Positions 9,261-18,257 of a stretch of DNA of 64,000 bases are shown in pieces. The notes beneath the pieces were generated by a model. That model ran no database searches, was not told where the DNA came from, and saw only the letters and a list, made by a program, of their open reading frames with translations. The DNA comes from JAGGSN01 sp965603725 (GTDB taxonomy: Bacteria; Zixibacteria; MSB-5A5; UBA10806; 4484-95): assembly GCA_965603725.1 (NCBI GenBank), contig CBFDEC010000001.1, positions 62,001 through 126,000 on the forward strand, read 5' to 3'. The position numbers were made by a program, and so were the translations under genes. Position 1 is the first letter of the stretch. Every line of letters starts with the position of its first letter.

Positions 9261-9487
9261 TCAAGCGACCGGTAAGCCTTAATAAAGGCCTCCTGCGAAA
9301 GATCATAAGCATCATCCGGATTGTCAACCATATTCAAGGCGAAAAAGTAAGCCGGTTTCTTATATCGTTCAACCAATACCCTGAATTTCATAGTGTTGCC
9401 GGTGCGGCATTCTGCCGCAAGTGTATTATCCGTTGTTTCCATTTCTCTATCCATAAATAAATACCCGCCTGGCTCAATTTTATTCAA
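9261..9487 (-). pseudogene. Truncated duplicate of the ECF sigma gene 5' end
   Basis: These 227 bases align without gaps to 6454-6680 (leader plus about the first 75 codons of the sigma gene). I count about 19 mismatches, roughly 92% identity. The reading frame is preserved across the match, with changes such as Gly-Met-Val-Gly to Asn-Met-Val-Asp. It then diverges abruptly at 9261 inside region 2, after AYRSLE, and runs to an unrelated stop near 9194. The fragment keeps its own upstream AT-rich region. It marks the outer boundary of the catalase-PerR insertion. Region 4 is missing, so it cannot be a working sigma factor. Confidence 0.88.
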
Positions 9488-9666
9488 TTTTAAAATTTAA
9501 TACTATTTAAATTTTTCGATAATTTGCTAAATTTAAATAAAGTATTTGATTAAGCTAATAGTAGTTTGGAAATTATGAACGCCATTAAAGCTTGCAAATG
9601 GATTGTATTGTGTATATACTTATGAGATATAATGAAATATTTTGACCTTAAGTACAGGTGATTATC

Positions 9667-11403
9667 ATGTCTAACTCAGAACCTGTCAACAAATTAAATA
9701 TTCCCCGGATGCTGGCGCAGAGTCGCCGCAACTTTGGGTCGCGAGTATTAATGAGGGAACATAATGGCCAAAAATTCATCGATATCAATTATGATGATTT
9801 TTGGCATATGGTAATGCAGGCGGCATCTGCGCTTCGTAAAGCCGGCATTAAAGCCGGAGATAGAGTCGCTATCCTGTCCGAAAACCGCCCGGCCTGGGGC
9901 GCCACATATTTTGCATCCCTGTTTATTGAGGCTGTCAATGTCCCGCTTGATGCGTTATTGAAAATCCCCGAATGGAGTCATATAGTTAGAGGTTCGGGAG
10001 CGAAAATAATCGTTACCTCAAGCAGGTTTTTCCCTGAAATCGAACCGCTTCTCGACAAAATCGAATCTCTGGAGACGGTTATCTCTATGGATAAAGATAA
10101 TAATTCTGCTCCATACCTTTTTGCCGATGAAAATCCACGCGAAATCGAAACGCCATCCACTGATATTAATGAAACGGCCGCCATAATCTTTACTTCCGGT
10201 ACGACCGGGCTGGCCAAGGGAGTTATGCTTTCACACGGCAATATTACCAGCGATATACATGGGGCGCTTCAACTGCTGGATTTATATCCGGAAGACAATT
10301 TCATCTCAATTTTACCGATTCATCATACATTCGAATGCACCTGCGGCTTTTTAATTCCAATAAGCAATGGTGCGTCAATCACATATGCCAGAGGTCTGGC
10401 TTCGAAAATGATTGTCGAGGATATTAAAAACACCGGCGCGACCATACTGGTCGGGGTACCTCTGGTTTTCCAAAAGATGTTTGCCGGTTTGACCAGAGCT
10501 ATTGCTAAAAAACCACCGTTCACAAGAGCGGTCTTCAGGACTATGAACGGTATTTCAAAGATATTGAAAGAGACTGTAAACGTTGAAGCAGGCGGCAAAC
10601 TTTTTCATGGTCTGAGAGAAAAAGCAGGCATGTCAACGCTCAGGTTGATGGTTTCCGGCGGCGCGCCGATGTCGCCTGATATTGCTGGGTCTTTTAACTG
10701 TCTTGGGTTTCGCCTTATTCAGGGATACGGACTGACAGAGTCATCTCCAATACTGACAATTAATCCGATAAATAATTATAAAAATGATTCTATAGGTGTA
10801 GCTCTTCCGGAAACCGAGATAAAAATTATCGATAAGAACGAGCAGGGCGTGGGCGAACTTGTTGCAAAGGGCCCGATGATAATGAAAGGCTATTATAAAA
10901 ACGAAAAAGCCACGGCCGAGGTTCTGCAGGATGGCTGGTTATATACGGGAGATCTGGGATTAGTAGACGATGATGGATATTTTTATATAACCGGCAGAAA
11001 AAAGAATCTAATTGTCACTCCCGGTGGGAAGAATGTCTACCCGGAAGAAGTTGAATACGCTCTCAATAAGTCTCCGTTTATACTTGAGTCATTAGCGCTG
11101 GGACAACCTGTTGAATCATCAGGGGGCGAGGAGATCAAGGCGATGATTGTCCCTGACCTCGAATATTTTGATGCCCGGGCGGAAGAAAAGGGATTAACCC
11201 TTGATGAAGAATATATTGAAAAAACAATTACACTCGAAGTCACCCGGCAATGTGAACAATTAGCCGACTATAAACGTGTAAAATATATAGTCCTGCGTGA
11301 TGAGGACTTTGAGAAAACATCGACCAGGAAAATTAAAAGATACCTCTATGAACATAAGCCAATGAAAGTACCATCCGGAAAGAAAAAGGGTGAAAAAAAA
11401 TGA
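9667..11403 (+). CDS. AMP-forming long-chain acyl-CoA synthetase family protein
   Basis: An ANL-superfamily adenylating enzyme of 578 residues that activates a carboxylate, probably a fatty acid, to acyl-AMP and then the CoA thioester. Motifs: phosphate loop FTSGTTGLAKG (175-185), GYGLTE (353-358), YTGDLG (about 426-431), hinge GRKKNLIV (about 443) and the C-terminal catalytic lysine region STRKIKRYLY. The ATG at 9667 has AGGTGA six bases upstream; the in-frame GTG at 9658 is less likely. It opens a long co-directional cluster, and its stop overlaps the next gene by four bases. The exact acyl substrate cannot be read from sequence. Confidence 0.9.
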   Translation: MSNSEPVNKLNIPRMLAQSRRNFGSRVLMREHNGQKFIDINYDDFWHMVMQAASALRKAGIKAGDRVAILSENRPAWGATYFASLFIEAVNVPLDALLKIPEWSHIVRGSGAKIIVTSSRFFPEIEPLLDKIESLETVISMDKDNNSAPYLFADENPREIETPSTDINETAAIIFTSGTTGLAKGVMLSHGNITSDIHGALQLLDLYPEDNFISILPIHHTFECTCGFLIPISNGASITYARGLASKMIVEDIKNTGATILVGVPLVFQKMFAGLTRAIAKKPPFTRAVFRTMNGISKILKETVNVEAGGKLFHGLREKAGMSTLRLMVSGGAPMSPDIAGSFNCLGFRLIQGYGLTESSPILTINPINNYKNDSIGVALPETEIKIIDKNEQGVGELVAKGPMIMKGYYKNEKATAEVLQDGWLYTGDLGLVDDDGYFYITGRKKNLIVTPGGKNVYPEEVEYALNKSPFILESLALGQPVESSGGEEIKAMIVPDLEYFDARAEEKGLTLDEEYIEKTITLEVTRQCEQLADYKRVKYIVLRDEDFEKTSTRKIKRYLYEHKPMKVPSGKKKGEKK

Positions 11404-12482
11404 ATTATGGCGTCATTCTCGCAGGCGGCAGGGGAGAAAGGTTCTGGCCTCTCTCAACACGTGAGCGCCCAAAACAGCTGTTGAGACTTACATCGGATAA
11501 GATCATGCTTGAAGAAACCATCGACCGTCTCGAGGGATTTATCCCGCTTGAAAGAGTCATTGTAGTAACCGGCGCAGATCTCGAGGGGAAAATACTTAAT
11601 TCAGTGAAAAAGCTTAAGCGCGAAAATCTGCTATTGGAACCCGAGGGGAAAAATACTTGTTTGGCGCTGGCATTAACCGCCGCCCATATTCAAAAGAAAG
11701 ATCCCGATGGAATAATGATTGTGCTTTCCTCCGATCATTTAATTAATCCGAGAAAACAGTTGATTAAGATTGTTAAAGCGGCTTCGGAACTTGCCGCAAG
11801 AGAGGATAAGCTTATTACAATAGGGATCGTGCCCAACCGCGCTGAAACCGGATATGGGTATATTGAGATGGGACCCGATTTTGCTATAATAGATGGTATA
11901 TGCTTTTGTGAGGTTTCAGGATTTAAAGAAAAACCCGAAAGACCAAAAGCTCAGGAATATTTCCTTGACCGTAAACATCTCTGGAATTCAGGAATGTTTG
12001 TCTGGAGCGTGAAGACATTTCTAAGAGACCTGGAAAAGTATATGCCAAATATGTATTCCTGTCTTCAAGCGTATATTTCCAATATCGATGACAACGACAG
12101 CGATGAACCTCTTAAATGCCTGTATCGCGATTGCGACAGCATCTCAGTTGATTTTGCTATCCTGGAAAAAGCTGATGATGTTTTATGTGCAAAGGGTGAA
12201 ATTAAATGGGACGATATCGGGTCGTGGCTGGCGTTTCAGAGAATTCATTCACTCGATCAACAAAATAATGTATTGATGGGAAATGTGCTTTTAGATGCCA
12301 GTTTTGAAAATACCGTGGTTAATAATAGCGATGATGAACTGGTAGTGGGATTTGGCATCTCCGATCTTGTAGTGGTGAAAACCGATAAAGTAATATTGGT
12401 GGCTCATAAAGCACACGTAGACGAAATTAAGGAACTTTTAAATAAGCTGGAAGAAGATGACAACTATCAACAATATCTTTAA
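11400..12482 (+). CDS. manC: Mannose-1-phosphate guanylyltransferase
   Basis: Makes GDP-mannose from mannose-1-phosphate and GTP for glycan or lipopolysaccharide synthesis. It has the nucleotidyltransferase signature AGGRGERFWPLSTRERPKQ at residues 8-26, then EPEGKNT, VLSSDH, FKEKP and LWNSGMFVW. At 360 residues it is the short, monofunctional form without the phosphomannose isomerase domain of long ManC. It overlaps the acyl-CoA ligase by four bases and the following lipoprotein gene by 26. The guanylyl specificity is inferred from the GERFWPLS and NSGMF motifs. Confidence 0.9.
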   Translation: MNYGVILAGGRGERFWPLSTRERPKQLLRLTSDKIMLEETIDRLEGFIPLERVIVVTGADLEGKILNSVKKLKRENLLLEPEGKNTCLALALTAAHIQKKDPDGIMIVLSSDHLINPRKQLIKIVKAASELAAREDKLITIGIVPNRAETGYGYIEMGPDFAIIDGICFCEVSGFKEKPERPKAQEYFLDRKHLWNSGMFVWSVKTFLRDLEKYMPNMYSCLQAYISNIDDNDSDEPLKCLYRDCDSISVDFAILEKADDVLCAKGEIKWDDIGSWLAFQRIHSLDQQNNVLMGNVLLDASFENTVVNNSDDELVVGFGISDLVVVKTDKVILVAHKAHVDEIKELLNKLEEDDNYQQYL

Positions 12483-12972
12483 GCTGACATTGGTATTTTT
12501 TATTTTTGTCGGCGGCTGCAATACCAGATTGCACCGTTCAGATGCACAATCTGATAAACGTACTCGGGCGGAAAAACGTTTTGTTCCTCTTGGTTTTTAT
12601 GGAGATGATGACGTCATTACCGGTGGGGGAAGGTTGTCGGATAAACCTGTTGAATATAAACAAGGCGCCGTTGAAGCAGATAGGCCGGAGATGCTGACTG
12701 AATTTGACGATTCGATTCAGGGCCTGGATATTGACCTGTCGATAGTTGTATTCAGAGTTCAAGTCTTTGCTTCTAAATCTTTTGATGAGGCGCAGGAGTT
12801 TGCTCTCGAAATCGAGCCGCTGTTTCCCGAGGGAGTGTTTGTAGAATACCAGGCCCCTTACTATAAAGTACGAGTCGGCGAGTTTTATGATTCTGATGAA
12901 GGCGAAAATTTCCTTGAGGATGTCAAGCAGATGGGCTTTAGAAATGCCTGGTTGGTACGGGTGATCCAATGA
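12457..12972 (+). CDS. SPOR-domain lipoprotein
   Basis: A 171-residue precursor with a lipobox ending at Cys21 (FIFVGGC), a linker of low complexity, and a C-terminal SPOR domain (about 97-171: VVFRVQVFASKSFDEAQEF to GFRNAWLV). SPOR domains bind denuded peptidoglycan at division sites. It should be an outer- or inner-membrane-anchored periplasmic protein. It overlaps the upstream manC-like gene by 26 bases and the downstream sua5 gene by four, so it is translated in series with them. Confidence 0.8.
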   Translation: MTTINNIFKLTLVFFIFVGGCNTRLHRSDAQSDKRTRAEKRFVPLGFYGDDDVITGGGRLSDKPVEYKQGAVEADRPEMLTEFDDSIQGLDIDLSIVVFRVQVFASKSFDEAQEFALEIEPLFPEGVFVEYQAPYYKVRVGEFYDSDEGENFLEDVKQMGFRNAWLVRVIQ

Positions 12973-13574
12973 TTGATGTTGATCGTGTCGTTGATATTAA
13001 AAAAGCTGTTAAGATTTTAGAGCATGATGGAGTGTTGCTTGCCGCCACTGATACGGTTTGGGCCTTAATGTGTGATTATGAAAGCAAAGAAGCGTTAACT
13101 GCGATTTTCAGACTCAAAAAAACTAAACCAAGGCCCGTGGCAGTTCTGTGTGAATCTCTTGAAAGCATAGAAAAACTCCAGGTTCGGTTTACTCCTGTTG
13201 CCCAAAAAATAGCCGGGATTTTCTGGCCGGGTCCGTTAACTCTGGTATTAAATTCAAGTTCGAAGAATGTTTTTCATGTAGCGGGAGTGAATAATTCTAT
13301 TGGAGTACGAATTCCCGATTCGAACAAATTAATTAATCTCATTAAACTTTATGGCAAACCTATAGCGGCCACCAGCGCCAATATTTCCGGCCAGTTGCCG
13401 CCAAAAACTTATGATAATGTACCCGATTTTATAAAAAAACAAATCGCTTATACCTGTAAATTCGATATTATCCCATCAGGAAAAGCCTCAACTGTCGTCG
13501 ACTGCACCTCGGACAAATTATTACTCATACGGAAGGGCGCAGTCAGCTTTGACCGTATCATGGGGATTGCATAA
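12969..13574 (+). CDS. tsaC: L-threonylcarbamoyladenylate synthase (Sua5/YciO/YrdC)
   Basis: Makes threonylcarbamoyl-AMP from threonine, bicarbonate and ATP, the first step of t6A37 tRNA modification. It is 201 residues, the YrdC domain only. Motifs: ATDTVWALMCDY, FRLKKTKPRPVAVL, FWPGPLTLVL, GVRIPDS and ATSANISGQ with a C-terminal KGAVSFDRI. There is no C-terminal Sua5 domain. The YwlE-type phosphatase gene follows directly, the same pairing as ywlC-ywlE of Bacillus. Confidence 0.9.
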   Translation: MIDVDRVVDIKKAVKILEHDGVLLAATDTVWALMCDYESKEALTAIFRLKKTKPRPVAVLCESLESIEKLQVRFTPVAQKIAGIFWPGPLTLVLNSSSKNVFHVAGVNNSIGVRIPDSNKLINLIKLYGKPIAATSANISGQLPPKTYDNVPDFIKKQIAYTCKFDIIPSGKASTVVDCTSDKLLLIRKGAVSFDRIMGIA

Positions 13575-13578
13575 ATTT

Positions 13579-14073
13579 ATGACTAACATTTCCGGTTTTT
13601 CAATATTATTTGTCTGTACCGGCAATACCTGTCGTTCGCCTATGGCTGAAGGCATCTTAAGGAAAGTTGCGGGAGAAAATAATGTCAGCAATCTGAAAAT
13701 CGGCTCAGCCGGGACCGTAGCTATAGATGGTATGCCGGCTACCGATTTCGCCATAATGGCGGCTAAACATTGGGATATCGATATCTCAAATCATCGTTCG
13801 AGGAAGCTGACTGGAAATCTTGTAAATAGTTCTGATCTGATCCTGGCTATGGGCGCCGAACATATTGAAAGCATATTATCTTTAGACAGTACGGCTTTAT
13901 CAAATACATATTTATTGAAAGGATTTCCTCAACCATACGACTCCTCTCAGGCAAGAGTGGATGATCCTATTGGCGGAAGTCTTGAACAGTATAATCAGAC
14001 TTTTCTCGAGCTTGATGAAGTTATACGAAAGATATTTCATAAAATCGCTGAGTTGCTTCGGGCTGATGGTTAA
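13579..14073 (+). CDS. Low-molecular-weight phosphatase, probable protein-arginine phosphatase (YwlE type)
   Basis: An LMW-PTP fold. The phosphate loop is Cys13-Thr-Gly-Asn-Thr17-Cys-Arg19-Ser20 and the general acid is in DDPIGGS. The loop reads CTGNTCRSPMAEG; Thr17 is the position that sets arginine over tyrosine specificity in Bacillus YwlE, and the C-terminal region (DPIGGSLEQYNQT) also resembles YwlE more than LMW tyrosine phosphatases. I start at the ATG at 13579, five bases after the sua5 stop, not at the overlapping upstream ATG. No arginine kinase (McsB) is in the window. Confidence 0.8.
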   Translation: MTNISGFSILFVCTGNTCRSPMAEGILRKVAGENNVSNLKIGSAGTVAIDGMPATDFAIMAAKHWDIDISNHRSRKLTGNLVNSSDLILAMGAEHIESILSLDSTALSNTYLLKGFPQPYDSSQARVDDPIGGSLEQYNQTFLELDEVIRKIFHKIAELLRADG

Positions 14074-14974
14074 GCTGAAAATCATAATAGTTACAGCTTT
14101 TATTGCGCTGTTGTTTTTTGAGACAGCGTTTGCCGGTGATTCGACCCGGGTCGATACCTCGGGTTATCAATCCGGAGTCGCAAATGAGACGCAAAGTTCT
14201 CCTCCGGATTCGGCCTATATTGCTCGCGCCGCCGATCCAAATTGGTGGAAACGAAAAATCGAAAATCGGGCGTTTAATGTTGGTGAATACCTGGAGTTTG
14301 GCGTCAGTTATGCAAGGATTCCAGCCGGAACCGCTATCATGCAAATACCGGAAATAATCGAATATAACGGAATAAAATGTTTCAAGGTGATATCGACCGC
14401 TCACTCTAACGGATTTGTTTCCACCTTCTATAAAGTAGTGGATACTGTTTACAGCTACATAGACTATGATGGAATATTCACGCATTATTTCCGTAAACGT
14501 CTTCGTGAAGGGGGATACCGAACTGAGAAACAAACAATCTATGACCAGAGGCGGCACCTGGCTATTACAGGTAAAGATACTATTCCAACATATTCGTTTG
14601 TTCAGGATGCTTTTTCATCATTGTATTATGTCCGGACCCAGGTTATCGAACTCGATTCCAACATACAGATCGATAACCATACCGACAAGAAAAACTATCC
14701 TCTCAAAGTTATCGTGCACGGCAAAGAGACTGTTAAAGTCCCGGCCGGAGAATTTGATTGTATTATAATTGAACCGGTCATGCGTGCCGAGGGTATTTTC
14801 AAAGCTAAAGGTAGAATTAAGATATGGTTGTCTGATGATCGATATAAAATTCCAGTGAAAATGCAGACAGAAGTATTTTTTATCGGATCGATTACGGCCA
14901 AGTTAAAAAAATTTAGATACGGGCAATTCCTTGATGAATCTATAATAGAAACCGGCGGTAGCAATAGTGGTTAA
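14066..14974 (+). CDS. Secreted DUF3108-like protein
   Basis: A 302-residue protein from the ATG at 14066, which overlaps the phosphatase stop. It has a signal peptide (IIIVTAFIALLFFETAFAGD), a proline/serine-rich linker, then a beta-rich domain with FNVGEYLEFGVSYARIPAGT, the usual entry of DUF3108 proteins, and VKVPAGEFDCIIIEP and GRIKIWLSDDRYKIPVKM near its end. DUF3108 proteins are periplasmic and of unknown role, thought to adopt a lipoprotein-carrier-like barrel. The gene is co-directional and overlapping with both neighbours. Confidence 0.75.
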   Translation: MVKLKIIIVTAFIALLFFETAFAGDSTRVDTSGYQSGVANETQSSPPDSAYIARAADPNWWKRKIENRAFNVGEYLEFGVSYARIPAGTAIMQIPEIIEYNGIKCFKVISTAHSNGFVSTFYKVVDTVYSYIDYDGIFTHYFRKRLREGGYRTEKQTIYDQRRHLAITGKDTIPTYSFVQDAFSSLYYVRTQVIELDSNIQIDNHTDKKNYPLKVIVHGKETVKVPAGEFDCIIIEPVMRAEGIFKAKGRIKIWLSDDRYKIPVKMQTEVFFIGSITAKLKKFRYGQFLDESIIETGGSNSG

Positions 14975-15893
14975 AATAGACTTGGATAAAATAAATCGCT
15001 ATTCTGTTAAAGACAGAAAAACCAAATCAGATACCAGGTCATTTGCAGGTGTGCCAAAGCCTATCAGGTCGTTTTTCAAAACACTTCCGGATTTTTTAAA
15101 AGCCGCTGAACTTAAAAACTTGTCTCTGGATATAATCAGGGCTCACAAACGAGGCAAGGCGATTATCTGGATGATGGGGGCGCATCCTTTGAAAGTTGGC
15201 CTGTCGCCGATAATTATTAATCTGATCAGGGGCGGATATATTTCCCATCTTGCGCTAAATGGCGCCGGTGTGATTCACGACCTGGAGATCGCTTTCTGGG
15301 GAAGGACTTCCGAGGAGGTTTCCGAGACCTTAGCCAATGGTTCTTTCGGCATGGTAAAAGAAACGCCGGCATATCTGGCAGAAGCGCTGACGAAATCCGG
15401 CAGTAACAGCGGCATAGGTGAAGCAGTTGGAAGGTACATTAACAAACGAAAACCTGAGTATGTAACGTATTCAGTATTAGCTCAGGCTTATAAAAAAAAG
15501 ACGCCAGTTAGCGTTCATGTAGCGATTGGTACCGATACAATCTGTCAGCATCCGGAGTTTGATGCATCATTATGGGGGCAGAAAAGCCATCTCGATTTTA
15601 AAATGCTGGCTGAAAATATAAGGAATATTCATAAAGGAGGAGTAGTAATAAATTTCGGTTCGGCTGTGATATTGCCGGAGGTATTCTTGAAGGCGCTCAC
15701 GGTCGCCCGCAACCTTTATGGCGATATATCATATTTTTCGGCGGCTAATTTTGATATGATTCAACATTATCGTCCTAATGAAAATGTTGTTAAAAGGCCT
15801 ACCATCAATGGCGGGAAGAGATATAATATAACCGGTCATCATGAGATTATGATGCCCCTCTTGGCGGCGGCTATAAACTCATTGAAAAAATAA
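14967..15893 (+). CDS. Deoxyhypusine-synthase-like Rossmann-fold protein, substrate unknown
   Basis: A 308-residue cytoplasmic protein starting at GTG 14967, overlapping the previous stop. It has nucleotide-binding-like glycine segments (WMMGAHPLKVGLSP, ALNGAGVIHDLEIAF), the block TSEEVSETLANGSFGM and the C-terminal GGVVINFGSAVILPEVFLKA. The NGAGVIHDLE segment recalls the TTGAN-HD region of deoxyhypusine synthase and homospermidine synthase, but the catalytic lysine region is not evident to me. Bacteria normally lack hypusine, so the substrate is open. It sits 11 bases before FTCD in a tight cluster. Confidence 0.4.
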   Translation: MVKIDLDKINRYSVKDRKTKSDTRSFAGVPKPIRSFFKTLPDFLKAAELKNLSLDIIRAHKRGKAIIWMMGAHPLKVGLSPIIINLIRGGYISHLALNGAGVIHDLEIAFWGRTSEEVSETLANGSFGMVKETPAYLAEALTKSGSNSGIGEAVGRYINKRKPEYVTYSVLAQAYKKKTPVSVHVAIGTDTICQHPEFDASLWGQKSHLDFKMLAENIRNIHKGGVVINFGSAVILPEVFLKALTVARNLYGDISYFSAANFDMIQHYRPNENVVKRPTINGGKRYNITGHHEIMMPLLAAAINSLKK

Positions 15894-15903
15894 GAGGATC
15901 AAT

Positions 15904-17430
15904 ATGGCTAAAATTGTTGAATGTGTGCCGAATTTCTCAGAGGGACGTCGTCCCGAGGTAATAGGCGAAATAATCCGGGAAATCGAAGCGGTTCAGGGTA
16001 CAACGCTTCTCGATTCAGAGATGGACAAAGACCATAATCGAGCAGTAGTTACGTTTGTGGGTGAACCGGAAATCGTTGAAGAAGCGGCATTCCGGGCTAT
16101 CAAGAAAGCCTCGGAGCTGATAAATATGGAAGAACATCAGGGTGAACATCCCCGAATGGGCGCTACCGATGTCTGTCCTTTTATACCGGTTTCCGGCGTC
16201 ACAATGAAGACATGCGTGACTATGGCCAAACGTCTGGGCGAGCGAGTCGGCAATGAGCTTGAAATTCCTGTTTATCTTTACGAGGAGGCGGCGACCCGGC
16301 CTGATCGTCAAAACCTGGCAGTTGTCCGTAAGGGAGAGTACGAGGCAATCCGTGATGAAATCGCTGCCAACCCGGATCGCAAACCCGATTTCGGACCGCT
16401 TAAAACTCATCCCCGAGCCGGGGCTATGGCTATCGGAGCCAGGCAATTTTTGGTTGCCTTTAATGTTTATTTAAACACGCAGAATCTCGATATCGCTAAG
16501 AAAATTGCCAACGCCATTCGTTTCCAGACCGGCGGGTTCCGTTATGTAAAGGCAATGGGATTCGATATTAAGGAACGTCGCCAGATGCAGATATCAATGA
16601 ACCTCGTGAACTACCATGGCACACCGATTTTCAGAGTATATGAGGCGATCAAAGCTGAAGCCCGCAGATATGGCGTGACTGTCACCAGTTCCGAAATAGT
16701 AGGCCTAACGCCGCTTGATTCAATGCTCCAGGTTGCAGATTACTATCTTGGGCTGGAAAACTTCTCATCTGAACAAATCCTCGAATCGAAAATGAAATCG
16801 CCTAAACTGACCGCCAAGATTTTTATGAAAGAGTTTATAGAACAGGTCCAGTCGAAAGAACCGACTCCGGGCGGCGGCTCGGTTGCCGCTCTGGGCGGAG
16901 CTCTGGGCGCGGCCCTGGGTGAAATGGTTTGTCGGTTGACAATAATCAAGAAGCAATATGCCGATGTAAAACCAGAGTTCCAGGATATCAGAAGAAAGCT
17001 CGACCTGCTTCGCAACGAGTTGACATACTTAATTGAAAAGGATGCCCGGAGTTTCGATGAAGTGATGCTGGCTATGAAAAAACCGAAATCAACCGAACAT
17101 GAAATTAAAATCCGTGATGCCGCAATCGAGGAGGCGACCAAACGCGCAGCCAGCGTTCCGGTTGAGGTCATGGAAAAAACTGTTGAAGTAATGGAACTCC
17201 TTCCCACAGTCGCTGAAAAGGGCAATGTAAACTCGGTTTCTGACGCCGGAGTCGCTAACCTTATGGCTAAAGCGGCCATCGAGGGAGCCGCATTAAATGT
17301 CAGAATTAATCTTGGCGGAATCGCAGACAAGGCTTTCGCTGATGATTTAAGTTCCGGTATGACCAGACTTCTGGAACAGGGCGCCAAGTTCTATGAAAAA
17401 ACAAAAAAGATTGTGAATGGTAAAATATAA
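15904..17430 (+). CDS. ftcd: Bifunctional glutamate formimidoyltransferase / formimidotetrahydrofolate cyclodeaminase
   Basis: A fusion of the two last enzymes of the formimino-glutamate branch of histidine breakdown. Residues 1-300 are the transferase (ECVPNFSEGR at 6-15; EHPRMGATDVCPF; THPRAGAMAIGARQFLVAFN). Residues 320-508 are the cyclodeaminase (EPTPGGGSVAALGGALGAAL; NLGGIADKAF). At 508 residues it is close to the known bifunctional length. It moves the formimino group from formiminoglutamate to tetrahydrofolate, then releases ammonia to give methenyl-THF. hutI is at 54540-55811; hutH and hutU are not in the window. Its last base overlaps the next start. Confidence 0.95.
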   Translation: MAKIVECVPNFSEGRRPEVIGEIIREIEAVQGTTLLDSEMDKDHNRAVVTFVGEPEIVEEAAFRAIKKASELINMEEHQGEHPRMGATDVCPFIPVSGVTMKTCVTMAKRLGERVGNELEIPVYLYEEAATRPDRQNLAVVRKGEYEAIRDEIAANPDRKPDFGPLKTHPRAGAMAIGARQFLVAFNVYLNTQNLDIAKKIANAIRFQTGGFRYVKAMGFDIKERRQMQISMNLVNYHGTPIFRVYEAIKAEARRYGVTVTSSEIVGLTPLDSMLQVADYYLGLENFSSEQILESKMKSPKLTAKIFMKEFIEQVQSKEPTPGGGSVAALGGALGAALGEMVCRLTIIKKQYADVKPEFQDIRRKLDLLRNELTYLIEKDARSFDEVMLAMKKPKSTEHEIKIRDAAIEEATKRAASVPVEVMEKTVEVMELLPTVAEKGNVNSVSDAGVANLMAKAAIEGAALNVRINLGGIADKAFADDLSSGMTRLLEQGAKFYEKTKKIVNGKI

Positions 17431-18257
17431 TGCATAGAGGATATATCGACCTTCATATTCATACAAACGCCTCCGATGGACTTTTAAGCCCTGAAGAAGT
17501 TGTAAAAATATCCGTCGAAAGACGACTTAAAGCTATTTCCATAACCGATCATGACACTACTGATGGCTTCGTTAAAATTATCGAAGATGCTCGCGATAAC
17601 GGTTTGGAACTTGTTTCGGGTGTGGAACTATCCTGTTTATATATGGATGTTGATGTTCATATACTTGGGTATTTTATCGATTATAAAGATCCGGGTTTTA
17701 TGAAAAATATCAATATATATCGCCAGGAAAGATATAGTCGGGGAAAGGCCATAGTTGCCAAGCTTAACGAGATTGGCATAAACCTAAGAATGGATACTGT
17801 AACTGAAATCGCCGGTGATGCCTCTGTTGGCAGACCGCACCTGGCTGAAGCTCTGCTTAAAGAAGAGTACGTGCAGACTTTTGATGAAGCATTTGCCCGA
17901 TACCTTGGCTACCATGCTCCAGCGTATGTTCCCAAGAAACATCTCGACGTTGGAGAGGCTGTAAATCTGATTCATAAAATAGGCGGACTAAGTGTGCTGG
18001 CGCATCCCGGCACGTTAAAACATGATAAATTTATTCCTGATTTCGTAGACATGGGACTTGATGGTATAGAAGCGTATCATTCATCATATAAAAAGAACGT
18101 CGTGGAACATTATAAAAAACTGGCCAAGAAATATGGTATATTTTGCTCAGGGGGATCAGACTGCCATGGTCCAAGAAAGGGCTCAATCCTGATAGGATCA
18201 CAGAAAGTCCCTTACAGTTGCCTTGAAAAAATGAAAGAAGCGTTGGAGAAAAGATGA
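17430..18257 (+). CDS. PHP-domain phosphoesterase, nucleoside bisphosphate phosphatase type
   Basis: A 275-residue PHP protein with metal-binding motifs in order: DLHIHTNASDG (His9, His11), ITDHDTTDG, SGVELSC, RPHLAEAL, LAHPG and SGGSDCHG. The layout with an inserted helical domain (about 95-160, RPHLAEALL) matches the YciV/RNase AM group, which act on 3',5'-nucleoside bisphosphates and short RNA ends. It overlaps FTCD by one base and the metalloprotease by four. Confidence 0.85.
   Translation: MHRGYIDLHIHTNASDGLLSPEEVVKISVERRLKAISITDHDTTDGFVKIIEDARDNGLELVSGVELSCLYMDVDVHILGYFIDYKDPGFMKNINIYRQERYSRGKAIVAKLNEIGINLRMDTVTEIAGDASVGRPHLAEALLKEEYVQTFDEAFARYLGYHAPAYVPKKHLDVGEAVNLIHKIGGLSVLAHPGTLKHDKFIPDFVDMGLDGIEAYHSSYKKNVVEHYKKLAKKYGIFCSGGSDCHGPRKGSILIGSQKVPYSCLEKMKEALEKR

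Noticed and set aside
13961..14065. Upstream in-frame starts of the DUF3108 gene
   Set aside because: They would lie inside the phosphatase gene and put 35 unrelated residues before the signal peptide.
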